Position numbers and translations under genes: made by a program. Shown piece by piece: positions 13,001-24,809 of a DNA stretch of 64,000 bases. Origin of the DNA: Tamarix chinensis (taxonomy: Eukaryota > Streptophyta > Magnoliopsida > Caryophyllales > Tamaricaceae); assembly GCA_030549775.1 (NCBI GenBank), contig CM060173.1:39628610-39692609 (forward strand). Reading direction: 5' to 3'. The notes beneath the pieces are model-generated. The model did not search any database. It saw nothing but the letters and a program-made list of their open reading frames with translations, and had not been told where the DNA came from. The stretch's first letter is position 1. Each line of letters begins with the position of its first letter.

Positions 13001-13920
13001 TCACCATGCCTGATGACTATTCTTTCTTTAACTATGACTCAAACGACAATGATAATCTTGAATTAGCTTAGGTAATAATGCTTGGTTAGGATAATGAGAT
13101 AATAGATGCTACTAAATTATAACTCTACTAAAGGTTGACCTAAATCTCTCACTCCAAGTAGGTTATAAATTTTATGGGTTATATATAGGACAATAAATGT
13201 TGAAAAGGTATGAAAACTTAAGGGTCTAATGGCAGTGAACAAGAAAGTAGCTAAGTTATCTCAAAAGGATGTAGACACGTGCATCAAGAGATCCATTGCT
13301 AATGCTAAGTTGAGAAAATATCTTTAGATTTTGTATAATTATTTAAAAAGTTAGAGAGTTTGCCAACTATAGAGAAAATCTTCAATATCACTAGTATACA
13401 TATGTTGCCTTATTGGTTTATGCTCAATTAAAGGTCTTGGTTAAGTATGAAAAGCTTTGATGGCCTAATGGAAAATTTAATCGTGGAAAATATATAGATA
13501 ACATGCCTATTTGACAGGAGAGTGAAGACAGAGCCATTGATACTGAAGAAGATGAATTATAAACAGTTTGGGGTTAGAAAGATGTTATTTCTACTTAGTG
13601 AAGAAATGAAACTACTTTTTTTTAACAAAATTATAAGTTAGCTCTTCATTATATTCTCTTCAATAGTTTCATATGCAACATGAACGTTGCTTTTTGTTTT
13701 ATCTTGTCATTTTTTCTATTTATGCTAATGCTAGTCCATTTTAAGATGCTTAAGTTACCCACAATTTGAATTTTTCTTATACTTTTATAGTGGCTAACCA
13801 ATCTAGGGTTTCATCTAAACAAAATTGATAGAGTTTACTAAAGGGAGCAACTTATCCCTCAAAATTAGGCTTGTGGCTTACCACAATAATTAAAGATTGG
13901 ACCATAAGAGCTGAAGCTTA
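10021..13920. other. Unrecognised region, no supported gene
   Basis: AT-rich sequence with scattered short frames. The longest is a 95-codon plus frame at 12089-12376 (Lys/Asn/Ile-rich, no motif I know). A pair of overlapping minus frames at 12531-12873 has aromatic-rich sequence. None shows gag, RT, integrase, transposase or host-protein motifs. A decayed element of unknown class is the likeliest content. Confidence 0.4.
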
Positions 13921-13924
13921 GAGA

Positions 13925-14205
13925 AGCTAAAAAACTACTAGATATGCCAGATTCTAGGCTAAGTGTCTTCAGTTCATTAATTGAGAGCACACCACATGAG
14001 CTTGGGCTTAGTGCCTAAAATGCATCGATCTTTTAGCTCACTAGGTATGTTTGTATTATTTGATTCTAGTCTAAGTGACAGTAATGCGTCACGTTGAGGT
14101 TTTACCTCAGGATCCTGGACTTATTAGATGAAAGTGCATTGATCTTTCAACTTACTAGGTGTGCTTATGCTCTTTCATCTAGGTTTAGTGGCCTCAACAA
14201 TATTA
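13925..14205. repeat. Degenerate minisatellite, about 105-113 bp units
   Basis: Three diverged units share an 'actaggtatg' box followed by 'gattctaggctaagtg'-like sequence. The box recurs at about 13935, 14040 and 14153. The second and third units also share 'gcat(c/t)gatctttt'. Confidence 0.6.
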
Positions 14206-14540
14206 CTTTCAAGAAAATGATAGTATGTGAATATGTCAACAATTAAAAAAAAAGAACATCCATTCCTTTGCCAACATTTATATACAAAAGAACTTAATAT
14301 TCATATAGAGAATTTTGTTTTTGAGTTAGTAAAATATATATTCCAAACATTATTTGTGCAAGTGTTTTGACTTCCAAGAATTAGCTAGATATCTTTTCTC
14401 TTAATTTGTTATTATGAATGTTCCTAACTCAACTTATTCAACAACTTGATAGGGGCCTTCCCTTTAAGCAACTAATTTTCCTCAACCCCCACTACTTTGG
14501 AACTCATCCTTCTTTAATATAATAATCATCTACCTCTTAT

Positions 14541-15654
14541 TACATACATGGTGGATAAAAATTGGGTTAAAATTTGTGAAAATAAAAATGGCAGGGTAAT
14601 AGTCTACAAAAATGAGAAATTTAGAGGAGAGAAGAAGTGTTGAAGATTCATACACTTGAATCTACCACTTAAGTTATGCAACACTAAAGATAAAAGACAC
14701 AACATTTGTAGAGATGAATCAAGGAAGGTATGCACTAGCCAAGGAAATAATTTTCACTCGTTGCTCTTATATAGTGTTATAAATATTTAGTTGAAACCTA
14801 ACTAAACTAAACCTGGTTAGAAATCAAAATAGATAGTTACTAATTTGTTGCTTATTGTAGTTTAATTATAACCATGCATAACCTTGTTTTCCCTAACCTA
14901 TTGGAGGAAGTGCCTCCCATTTCCATTCATCCCTTACTCTTGTTCATTAGGGTTGAGTACAAGCTATCCCCAAAGTGCAAGAGATTATATTATTTTATAC
15001 ATTAAAATAGCTAACCCCTAACGTCATCTTGTAGGAAGGGGCTAGAATAAGTACAAATGGGGATTACAAGGCATCAACATTAGTCATAATTTTGCACAAC
15101 GGAAGGCTACCAACTCAATTTTCCTCCTTTTCTTCCTTGTAGGTCTCTAGCAAGGAGGGCTGGACATCGCAGGCTGTAAAATATGGCAAGGATGGTGGGT
15201 GGTGTAGGATGGAAAAGGTGGTAAGGGGAGGTGCTTTTTTTTAGCTAAAAGTGGAAGGTTGGACATGTGGATTTTGGAATGCAACGTCTCAAAGGTGGGG
15301 GCCTAGAAATAAGGACAAAAGCGGATGATTATTTTTTGTAATATGGCTTGGATGATGACATTAATAGTTGGCTCAAAAGTGGCCTAAGTATTTGATAAAA
15401 TATGGTTGCAAGTTTAGGTTAGCTTAGGAAAGTTTACAAGGCTCTGCATACTTGATTTTCTTATGTAAAAATGTGGGAGATTTGGGATGTGTTTGTTTTT
15501 CCCATAGTTTATTCAAAAAATAAGGGGGTTGGGAAGGAAAATTTGATGGAAGAAAGTTTAGTGGACACCTTCCAAAATTAGAAGGATTTTAGAGTCGTCT
15601 AATTTGGGGAGAAGGGTGTTTAAGATTGGATTAGATGAAAGGGATTCTTCTACA
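14541..15654 (-). mobile_element. LTR B, 3' LTR of a minus-strand gypsy element
   Basis: On the minus strand the LTR begins at 15654 with TGTAGAAGAATCCC, directly after a polypurine tract (15655-15670, AAGAAAGGGAGAATAA). It ends near 14541 with a mutated TGCATCA end. Homologous LTRs lie at 24810-25413 (partial), 38910-40095, 41960-42849 and 59917-60967. Its first 31 codons continue the pol frame (see 15558-15788). Confidence 0.75.
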
Positions 15655-15788
15655 TTATTCTCCCTTTCTTGAAAAGGTTCATTGTTCGAGCTAAAAGGTT
15701 TGGCATGGATGTAGGGGGAGTAAGTCTCCGACATTGAAGATGTTGGAAATATTTCCCATATCTTTTGGTATCTCAAGTTTATAACCAT
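15558..15788 (-). pseudogene. Family B pol C-terminus running into the LTR
   Basis: A 76-codon minus frame crosses the PPT/LTR junction at 15654/15655. Upstream residues (PFQERENN) belong to the integrase C-terminal tail. Downstream residues (VEESLSSNPIL...LEGVH) are encoded by the LTR and end at a TAA. The same 31-codon tail, ending in Glu-Gly-(Val/Phe/Ile)-His, occurs at the start of the other LTR B copies that keep their U3. This fits the CRM-type arrangement in which integrase ends inside the 3' LTR. Confidence 0.7.
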
Positions 15789-17022
15789 TATCTCCTCTCT
15801 TCTCCAAGACTATCAATTCTTTGCATAGGTTAAGCCGAATATATGATCTCTAGCTTTATATTTGTTGTTTGCCATGTCTGTTAGGTCCTGATTTGTTTCC
15901 TTGCTCATTGAGTTTCGTCATACTTTTGCTCAGTCCTTAGCTTCTAAAATTTTTACTTCACTTATGGAGAGAGGTAAGAGGTCTATGGGAGAAGTGGGGT
16001 TCAAATCATAGACTACCTTAAATGGTGTATGCCTCATGGCATAGGTGGGACATTGATTATAAGCGAATTCAGCAAAACTAAGTTTGGTATCTTAATCCTG
16101 TAAGAATTTTTGGACCAAACTTCAGAGGAGCATCGTCAGGTTTGGTTTGTTACTTTGGTCTGCCTATCGGTTTGTGGATGGTAAGTGGAACTAAAGAGAA
16201 GTTTTATATCGACAAACAACAAGGTCTTCTAGAAATAGCTAACGAACATGGTATCACTATCTAAAATAATGGATTTGGGTATACCATGTAGCCTATCTAT
16301 TTCTTTAGAGAAGATATCGACTACATAACAGACATCATTCGTTTTATGAGAAGCAATGAAACGGATCATCCTAGAGAACCGATTACCACCACCATTCTAG
16401 CTTCATGTTACCTTAGTGTTTGAGGTAATTCTATAATAAAGTTCATGCTAACATGATCCCATGGTTTATAGGGGATGAGGAGGGGAGTATACAATAGTTT
16501 ATGGAAGTGACTCTTAGAATTTGTACATCTCCTACCATTCTATGCCAAAAGAAATGTTCCTAAAACACCATGACGGCCTTGCTAATTTTGAAATGTCATA
16601 CAATCCCTCCTCTGTGTACCTCTAGGACGAGCAGCTCTCGCACGGGACTCTTGGGCACACAAAGCTTGTTGTTCATGAGGAGGAACCCATCTTGAAGAGT
16701 GAACAAACCCTTGATCTTATCTTGTTCCTTGAAGTAGCTGCCAAAATCTTCATCTTCATGATAGAGCTCCTTGATGCAAATAAATCCTACGAATCTCACT
16801 TCTAATAAAGAAAAAGACTATGAGAACTCCACCCATCTAGCATGCCTGGGGTTGAGTATGTACTGACCATTGATGTATTTAAGTGACTCGTCATCAGTGT
16901 GTAACACAAGATATTAGGGTCTTAGATAGTGTGACCAGTGATCGAAGGGCCTTAAAAGTACATTAAACTCCCAAAAGTGGTATAATTCATAAGAGACCTA
17001 TCGAGCTTTTCACTAAAATAGG
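15789..17022 (-). pseudogene. Family B integrase and RNase H remnant
   Basis: Part of a Ty3/gypsy chromovirus polyprotein. From high to low coordinates: the RNase H tail (FSEKLDRS...HARWVEF-like, 17022-16810); the H2C2 approach (16799-16596: GFICIKELY, LQDGFLLMNNKLCVPKSPVR ending EVHRGGIV); then the integrase core with RLHGIPKSIILDSDTMFVSYF and SSTYHPQTDRQTKVTNQT (16350-16120); and FAEFAYNQCPTYAM (about 16080-16030). Frameshifts and stops are numerous. The element is cut at 17022 by the LTR that starts at 17023. Confidence 0.75.
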
Positions 17023-19090
17023 TGTAACACCCAAAAATTTACTACTAAAAAATATATTATATTATAGCAGAAGCAATATCAAAATAAATGAGTGTTACCA
17101 CTGTAATTGATGTCAGTTCAGTTTACCGTACCATCCACACATCATTCACAAGGTTGAAAACCATTAAGAGTGGAACGGAGTAAATATAAATGAGAGTAGG
17201 TTTATAATGTAAATGCGAGTTTGGAGGTTTACTTCGGGGCACAAAAATAAAATACAAAAAAATGGATACAATAGATCTAAGAGTCTAAAAGGTATCCAAG
17301 TAAAACTAACATCTGTATAACATGACTCTATGCCTAATGTTATAATACACAAAGTTACTCTACCCTATACAAAGCATTAAACACTATTAATTCATCAACT
17401 AGGTCCTAATTGACCTACATATAAATATCCAGGTCATCAACTCGTAGGATTAAGCAGCACCCATGAAACGGATGATCAGTATGCTACGTATAGAGTGAGG
17501 TAATAATATAGTTGAAATTGGAAAAACATAAAATTACATGGGAGATACAATTATCAATACAAGGTAATTACTAATTTCAGATTCTTACCATTAGAATATA
17601 GCATGATCCATTCATTTATTTACGTTGAGTTTAGGCACCCACTATTTTTTACTAGTGGAACGGTTATCAATATATACAATCCTAAGGCAAAACACTCACA
17701 ACCACAATTCTTATCTAGTGGAACGGATAGTTACAACTAGTCCTAACTCATGTATTATTTCACTATAAGTGTTTAGTATCTTGTAAATGATTATGATCGT
17801 TCTAGAAATTCATTTTAGATTGAATTCAGGTACCCCACTATTCCCAGCTAGAGGAACGATAATTACACTCAACCCTAGGGTACCACACTCCTAGTTACTA
17901 ATCTTATAGATGGAATGGTAACAATATACATCCCGAGGCAAAATGCGCTAGCCAATATTATCAACCAAAGGGACAATCATCAATATACAACCTTAAGGCT
18001 ATATGCGCCTGGCTAATATTCTCATTCGGCTAAACAAACAGATAAAATCTTTTCTAACTCATTTCACTTAGAATGATTAATATCTTATTTATGATTTCTA
18101 TAATAAGTACAAAATATAATTTAGGGCAGGAAAAACATCAACATACTAATAACAAGACCTTTCCCAAAAGTTAAGTTGCTTACCTTCTCTTAGAAACCTT
18201 AAATTCACAATTTAGGCATAACTTCCCCCGTATATGTCATTTACCCACCAAATTTAGTATATTTTCCTCAAATTTTAGTCTTATTAATATAACTTAAATT
18301 CAGTATCTATCTCCCACGTCTTATACATGCGAAAATAACCCTATCTCAAATGTTACTATTCATGAGGCTAAAATCCTAATTTATCGATAAGTCATAACTT
18401 ATTCCTTAAGACTCATATAACCACCAAATTCAACATAATCCCCTAAAATACCTATTTTAAAAATATATCCAAAATTCGTGGCCTGAATCTAATGTTTTAT
18501 GCATGTGATAATAACATTACCATTTAACAAGTATTATTCCCAAATTAAACAATTTTCTCATTTTGAGGAATTTATGACATTCATAATCACTCCAATCATC
18601 CTAAATCATCTTATTATAATAATTTTAATCCACACAACATGTTAAAAAACCAAAATTCTCATACCAACTCATATTAACCAAAATTCTTATTTTTCAAAAA
18701 TCTTATACCTTCAATATCATTATTTCCAAATCCTCCATTTACCAACATACATCTTAAATATAATTATTTTCCCATATAAAAAAATTTATTAGGCCCATGT
18801 TACTCTTCTTTCATTATTCTTACTTTCTTCCTATCATATACTTTATATTAATATATAATATCATCAAAAACATGAATTTAATATTAAAATAAGCATAATA
18901 CGATAATAAACATATTCATACAAGCATTTAACAAAAAATTCCAAACATTGACCAGTATCCTTAGGAAAAGGCCTCTGATCTTTAAGCACGCTTATCTTAT
19001 TCTACCTATTTTAGAAACTTCCAGTAAATCACCGAAGAATAAAAAAAAGCATCATTAAAATATAAATTGCATAATTTAAAAAACTTTTAA
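17023..19090 (-). mobile_element. Tekay-like LTR, minus orientation, inserted in family B pol
   Basis: Starts on the plus strand with TGTAACACCCAAAAATTT, which on the minus strand is the 3' terminus. The first 120 bp resemble the reverse complement of the 3' end of the solo LTR at 55129-57281 (shared 'gcagaagc', 'aatgag', 'gttaccac' words in order). Several 'tagtggaacgg' repeats lie at 17650-17880. The upstream end was not located, so the right limit is approximate. The left flank would give a TSD of atagg, but the partner was not found. Confidence 0.5.
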
Positions 19091-19800
19091 GGAAATAAGG
19101 GGTGGAAGGATTGGAGCACGGCAAAAATAATGCTCAAAGGTGCGGTCAATAAAATTTTACACAACAAAGGAGATGAATGGTTTGTGTGTTCTGGGCAAGG
19201 GAAATATCAATGACATAATTTGTTGTTGTTAAGGGAGGTGCAATGGAAAGGAGTGCCAAAGTAAAGGGTATTGGGAACCACAAGGGGGCGATGGATGGGG
19301 GTAGAGATCGATTAGTTTGGCTAGTGGTAGGGGTGTGGTGCGGTTGTTTTTGTAGGTGGTACAGGGTGTAGTGCGGCAAGTTTTGTTGCGACTATGGGTG
19401 GGCTGAGGTAAAAATTTCTGCAGCAAGGGTGTGGGTTGTGGTAAGAATTGATGAATCAAGGAAGGGAAAGAAAAGAAGAAAATGGTGCGATGTATTTTGT
19501 TGTAGATAATGGGTGTGAGAACACATCTTTAGCTTGTGGTAGGGGGTAGCATAGGCAAGTTTTATTACAGCTAGGGGGTGGGTTGCCGCTAGTTTTACTA
19601 GAGCTTGGGGTGAGGTAATGGCAAATTTTAGAAGTGATGGTGGTGAAGGGGTAGCATCGGCAAGTTTTGCAACAACTATGGGGTGGTACGTAGCGAGTTT
19701 TGCTATAGTTCAAATTGAACGTTGATGGCATCAAGGATGGGCTTCATAAATTCTGAATTTTCCATTGTTGCACACGCTAGGGTTTAACTCAAGGTGATCA
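19091..19800. other. GC-skewed low-complexity block
   Basis: Plus strand G-rich, minus strand Pro/Cys/Thr-rich frames (19146-19734). Repeated minus-strand words (AAAACTTGCC, CTACCCC) show internal reiteration rather than a real protein. It ends on the minus side near an AACCCTAG leader-like site and an ATG at about 19768. It may be the R/leader part of the LTR at 17023, comparable to the GC block at 290-1500. Confidence 0.45.
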
Positions 19801-19959
19801 AATAAGTTTTGTAAATTGAGAGAAAATCAACGAATGAAAAGGACTATTGTATGCTAGGGTCGAGTATATCACTCAAGGAGAAATGTTTTTATGTGTGTGT
19901 AATCTCACAACACTCAAAAGAATGGAAAGTATCAATGTATATATGTGGCGTACAGAAGG

Positions 19960-20228
19960 AGAAAAATAAGAGAAAGGACAATCTTCAACTTTAATAGAAT
20001 CTTGATGATGTTTATCAAGATCTTGATGAAGTTCTTGGTTGAAGATGTACTATAAAGGATGAATATCTTCAAACAAAGGATGAAGATTTGCTAAAGACTT
20101 ATGAATGTAGGATCTTGAATGAAATCTTGATGGTAGAAGTGATTCTTGGTAGTTTCTTGAATGATTCTTGATGAGTGGAATTCAAAGCCTAGGAAAGTGA
20201 TTTACCTTAAGGAAGGATGAATCATGAG
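19960..20228 (-). other. Leader of a minus-strand element
   Basis: Lies between the PBS at 20229 and the GC-skewed block. It consists of reiterated 'atcttgatga' and 'aaggatgaa' words with no open frame of note. Confidence 0.4.
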
Positions 20229-20240
20229 GCTCTTATACCA
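20229..20240 (-). other. Primer-binding site, tRNA-iMet type
   Basis: The minus strand reads TGGTATAAGAGC, one mismatch from TGGTATCAGAGC, three bases from the LTR edge at 20244. Confidence 0.7.
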
Positions 20241-20243
20241 ATT

Positions 20244-21033
20244 TGATATGTAACACCCACACATATTCCACTTAAGAAAGGTGATGGATGATGATGTTCG
20301 TGTAGCATGATGATGGACGAAATAAGGTAGGATAAAATGCAACAAATGTAACACTTAAACACCTCACAAAGATGCTGTTTAAATGGATCTCAAAGAGAAC
20401 TCACAAAGATGAACCCTTTGATACAAATCAAATGAAGAAAACACAAAGAATCTTCATAGGATTCAAAACCAAAGAAAAGGAACACACAAAGAATCCTTAA
20501 CAATGGCCACTTTCAACTCACATAGAACTAGAAGGTTTAAACTCTCTCAAATGAGATGATTTTTACTCAAACTCAACACACCCATTACACATGAGAAGAC
20601 CCTTATTTATAGGCCATAAAATTGACTTCCAGTTGTTAATTACAGCTAATTACAACCTGTAATTACACTTAAATGATATGGTAACACATCATATAAAAAT
20701 CGTTGCCTTATAAGCTATAAAATCACAACCTTAACAAAGAAAACCCTAGTTTGCATTACTCCACGTGTGGCACTTGTTCCAGCATCTTCCATGTGTCATG
20801 CTGACTATCATAACATCCAACATGTCATCAAAACATAGGTTGAATCATCATCCCATAGCTGCCATGTCATTAAGGTCTTGTTTGGTTACTTGAAATTGCA
20901 TAAAACGCAACTTATGCTTTGAAATTAAAGAAAGTGTCTTGTTTGACTTTGAAACTTCCAAGAACTCAAAGAAACAACTCAAACATGTTTGATAACCATG
21001 TTTGGAAATGAATAAGGTCATGCTCTTGCATCA
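20244..21033 (-). mobile_element. LTR H, 5' LTR of a minus-strand gypsy element
   Basis: The minus strand starts TGATGCAAGAGC at 21033 and ends ...TTACATATCA at 20244, followed by the PBS. A TATA box (minus TATAAATA, 20604-20611) lies in the middle. Both termini resemble LTR A (TGATGCAA...ATATCA). It interrupts a reverse-transcriptase fragment; the outer flank agcat (21034-21038) is the expected half of a TSD. Confidence 0.75.
20604..20611 (-). promoter_or_regulatory. TATA box of LTR H
   Basis: Minus-strand TATAAATA followed by AGGGTCTTC, mid-LTR, about 420 bp from the LTR start. Confidence 0.6.
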
Positions 21034-21265
21034 AGCATCCACGGTGGCTCTTGCCCACTTGAACTGTCTTTTGTTCATGCATTCTATGATGTGGGCAAGG
21101 AGAGTACTAAATCCCTTTATGAATCTTTAATGGAAGGAGGCAAGTCCATGGAAGGATCTCACTTGACTCAAACTACTCAAGGCTTGCCAAGACTTGATGG
21201 CTTTAATCTTGGTCTCATCCATGGCTATCCAGTCCTTAAAAACCATAAAGCCTAGAAAAGTAACC
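21034..21265 (-). pseudogene. Reverse-transcriptase fragment (chromovirus)
   Basis: The minus strand encodes VTFLGFMVFKDWIAMDETK, then [18 protein letters not shown] and FIKGFSTLLAHI, ending FKWARATVD. This is the conserved RT thumb/connection of chromoviruses (LGFVVS-KDGI-VDEEK; VRSFHGLASFYRRFI). It is cut on one side by LTR H and on the other by a LINE. It is on the same strand as, and in the right order for, the family B element ending at 17022, so it may be the displaced continuation of that element (inference). Confidence 0.8.
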
Positions 21266-21289
21266 CTTGTTACAAACAAACATTTAAAA

Positions 21290-22880
21290 AAAACAAAAAT
21301 ATTATATCATTAAGAAAAGGTATATCCAAGTCTATAGAATTGATATATGTTACCTAAGAAACCACTAAACTTAGCACTGTTTGTAAAGTTATTACAAATT
21401 GATGACATAACAATGGAAATTTGATTGGCTATCCTTTTCAAATTCAATCTAATCTTTGAGAAAATACATGCATTTCTAGCTTTCCAAATCTCATAAATGC
21501 TAATAGCATAGAAAACACACCTAAATTGTGCCTTATATACACCTCTATTTTGAGAACAGGATATGGTTCTCAGCATTGCCTGCCATGAACAATGCCTTCT
21601 TGTTTCTCTGAAAGTCTTTCCGATGGCTTCCCACAGCTGTTTCAAGCCAAGATATTGAAATAAAATATGATCGATGCTTTCCTCTTAAAGACAGAAACAA
21701 CATTGTAAGTTAATGGAAGGAAGAAATTTAGCTAAATAGTCCTTTGTAGGTAGCCTAGAATGACCAGCAAGCCAAGAGATAAATTTATGTTTTGGAGTAG
21801 CAAGGTTAGACCAAACAGCCTTCCACCAGCACACTTTGGGAGCTTTAATTCTTATAGTATCATAAAAATCTGATTTTTTTTTTTATAAATTCCACTAGCC
21901 TGCAATAGCTGGAATATAGGCAGCAACCGAGGTCTTAAATTAAAAATGTTATGCAGGAGCCAAGAGGCTGTACTGGGAAGAATACATGACACCACACTCT
22001 GTTGTTTGATGAAATAAGTATGGATCCATTTAATCCATAAGGAGTCCTTTTCCTGACAAATATTCTATAGATGTATAGCAGCTATATTCCAAGAACACAA
22101 GTTAATAATTCCAATACCTCTTTCATTTTTAGGTATGCACACCAACTTCCAAGCCAAAACAGCTCTTTTGCTTAGAGCAGCCTTGCCTGTCTAGAGAAAA
22201 GACCTGCACAGACCTATCACCTTCAACAATATTTTTTTGGGAAGCAAGAACAGTTGGCTCCAATACATGGTGATAACAAAAATTACTGACTTCAGCAATT
22301 GAAGTAAACCAGCATAAAAGAGTAATCTATCTTCTGGATCAAGGATTGCATATCTGCAACATTTAACTTAGAAGCACCCAAAGGAACCCCCAAGTACCTT
22401 AAAGGAAAACTCCCTTCCTGGAAATGCAACTGAGATAATATATTCAGCTTCAAATCCTGAGAAATACCACCAAACTAAATAGAGCTTTTCTCAAGACTAA
22501 TATACAACCCTAAAGCAGCAACAAACTCTTGAAAATTGCTTTTGATAGCCATCACAAAGGACAAATCAGCCCTACAGAAAAGCAAAATGTCATCTACAAA
22601 TGCTAGATTAATAGTCTACAATCTCTTGCATTTGGGATGACCATGAAATCCTTCCTTCAACCATAGGGTCTGCAACATCCTGGTGAAATATTCCATAACA
22701 ATGAAAAATAGGTAGGGGGACAAAGGATCTCCTTATCTTAATCCTTTTTCCCCTGAAAAGGAGTCAGCATGTTATTGTTAATACATAAAGAATAAGTAGC
22801 ATTAGAAACACAGGCCATAAGCAACTTGACCACATGGATAGGAAAATGCAGCCCCAGCAAAATATTGGTATATATCACCA
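21290..22880 (-). mobile_element. 5'-truncated L1-type LINE
   Basis: Minus-strand ORF2 remnant. High coordinates keep RT blocks: LRKAYDS-like context decayed, LSPYLF-like and YFTRML-like pieces, FHGHPKCK-like, then an F(A/V)DD-type site and LYISLEKS-like sequence (22740-22480). Lower coordinates hold the SxRFLG-like and AWxxVCxP-type blocks. The last piece is the 111-codon frame 21645-21310, with HCSWQAMLR and ISIYEIWKARNACIFS, the zinc-binding/RNase H-less tail of plant L1s. It ends near 21290 in an A/T-rich tail. Multiple stops. Confidence 0.75.
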
Positions 22881-23023
22881 TGATGTTGTGTGAATTCAAT
22901 GTGCTAGATGAGTCTTACCATGTTTTAGGTAGTATGTTTTTCCACTACTTTACTTTACTGATACTAAACTTGTGTGTGTCACTGTGATGATCCAGCTTTT
23001 AGTTTGGGGAGCAAATGACATTT

Positions 23024-24247
23024 TGTTGGAGTAAAACTCTAAGTTAGAATATGCTGAGGGTGATGACTTGAGGTAGTAGCTGGCCATTGCTTAGGGTTGG
23101 AGATTTATATTTATGCTTAAAAGTTAGGCTAACTAGATATAGCTATTTTTCCCATTTCATTGGGAAGCTTTTGTTCTTCTGGTTATTTAAAGTCTTAGTT
23201 TTGATTCCTTGTATTTGGCTTTGTAAACTCTCATACTCCTTGATCCAAAGTCAAACTTGGCCCATGATCCAAAGTCTGGTTTTCCCCATTTGCTCACAAG
23301 TCAGAATCTATTACATGCCTTACTTGGGCGTGTGATTAAATCCTTATTTAGCAAAGACCAAGCAAGTAGAAACCCAAGGAGATTCGTGGTTATTTTAGTC
23401 TTCTTTATTTTTATTTTCGTGTTTTTATTATTATAATAAATAATGTAGCAGCTAGTGTGTGTGTGGGCTGCTTAAAACCGTTGAAAGGAGTAAATTAACG
23501 GGAGTGTTATTAGCTCTTTCAAATGGGTATTTAATCCCATTAAGAAGAGAGGCAAAATGTGCGCTAGATTAAGGAATTGTTGTTGTTTCATTTCTATTCA
23601 TTAAGTAGCATTTAATGCCTTAATGAGGGGAGTTAAAAGGGGGGCATATTATTTTAGCCAAACCGTTGGCTTTCTTTTGCTGTATGATATTTCCTATAAA
23701 TACAAATTTGAAGAGAGGAATAATAATTCCTGATTATTCACAATATACCTTATGGTTTTCTCTTTGCTTTGAGTTTGTCTCAAGTTAAAGATTATTTCCT
23801 TATATATTTGAGTTTGTCTTGAGTTATAAGATTAGGGTGTGCTTTGAGTTTGTCTTAAGTTCTTGCCTAAGATCCCAGAACTTTGAGTGTGTTCTTGAGT
23901 TTTGGTTCATTTTTGTTATTTTATTGCTAATTACTTTCTATCCAAATTTGAGTATTCGTTCTTGAGACTAAAATTAACTTCGTGATCTAAGAGGGTGTTT
24001 TGAGAAATACATCACTCCTATCTATATTACTTTTCTCAATTTCATCATCGTGTACTAATATATTAATATTGTAAGCATCCATATTTTCTTTCTTTGTTCT
24101 GTTTTGATTTGCATTAGGCCCGGGATAGGCGATGGTCACACTCTCTTATGGTTGATGTAGTGATAACATTCCCCAATTTTGCTTTTCAAACATTTGCGCA
24201 TTGTCTTTGAAATGAAATTTTCTTGTCCATAAATTGAGGGTGTTACA
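23024..24247 (+). mobile_element. LTR-like sequence with promoter, possibly Copia
   Basis: Preceded by a purine-rich tract (tttggggagcaaatg, 23003-23017) and starting TGTTGGAGTAAAACTC. It contains a TATA box (TATAAATA, 23695-23702) and a leader with three copies of TTTGAGTTTGTCT (about 23768, 23811, 23843), and ends ...GAGGGTGTTACA at 24247. The start resembles Copia LTRs and the end resembles gypsy LTRs, so it may be two joined LTRs. No TSD found. Confidence 0.4.
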
Positions 24248-24809
24248 TTATGAATCTACAAATCAAATGACCACTTATATTAATGATAGGCAACACACAA
24301 ACTAAAATAATGAGTTTTAAAGTGTGTTGTTATTGAATATAAATTATCTAACAAAAGATAAAAATAAGAATGTCTAAGTAATGTGAGCAAGAGCACTTTT
24401 GAAAAATTTCTTAGTTGAAATAAGAATATAAAAGTGTGTTGTTGAGGATTAGTTAAAAGTGAGAATAGAGAAGGAATTTTGAAATTAATAAGAGTTTAAA
24501 GGCTATTGTTATTCTACTACATATATGCTATTTATTTTTTTTTGTTAAATAATTTTATTCTTGTAACCACTAATAGTGGGTTTTATCTCTTGTAAAATCT
24601 TTAACGCGTTACTCTGATTTTAATAAAAGTTTGAATTGGTGTAAGTTGTGTTCTATTTCTTTTTAGCCTTAGCCCTTAGTACTAGACTAGTAGAAGGAAA
24701 CCGGTTTGGTATTAAGTGTGGTGGTAAAATTCCCAAAATTTAATACTTTTTGTTTCACTAATTTTTAATTAAATGAAAATTTTTAATAGTAAATTTTATG
24801 GGTGTTACA
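24248..24809 (+). mobile_element. 3' part of a Tekay-like LTR
   Basis: Ends ...AATTTTATGGGTGTTACA at 24809. The last 200 bp carry 'tagccttagc' and 'gtgtggtggtaaaat' words matching the end of the solo LTR at 57281. The 5' part is not definable. Confidence 0.5.

Noticed and set aside
19146..19734. Cys/Pro-rich minus-strand ORFs as small secreted proteins
   Set aside because: Internal reiteration of short words, no signal peptide, overlapping frames; better explained as LTR leader.
20875..20970. MITE-like 'gtcttgtttgg' start in LTR H
   Set aside because: The second 'gtcttgtttg' is in direct, not inverted, orientation; no TSD.
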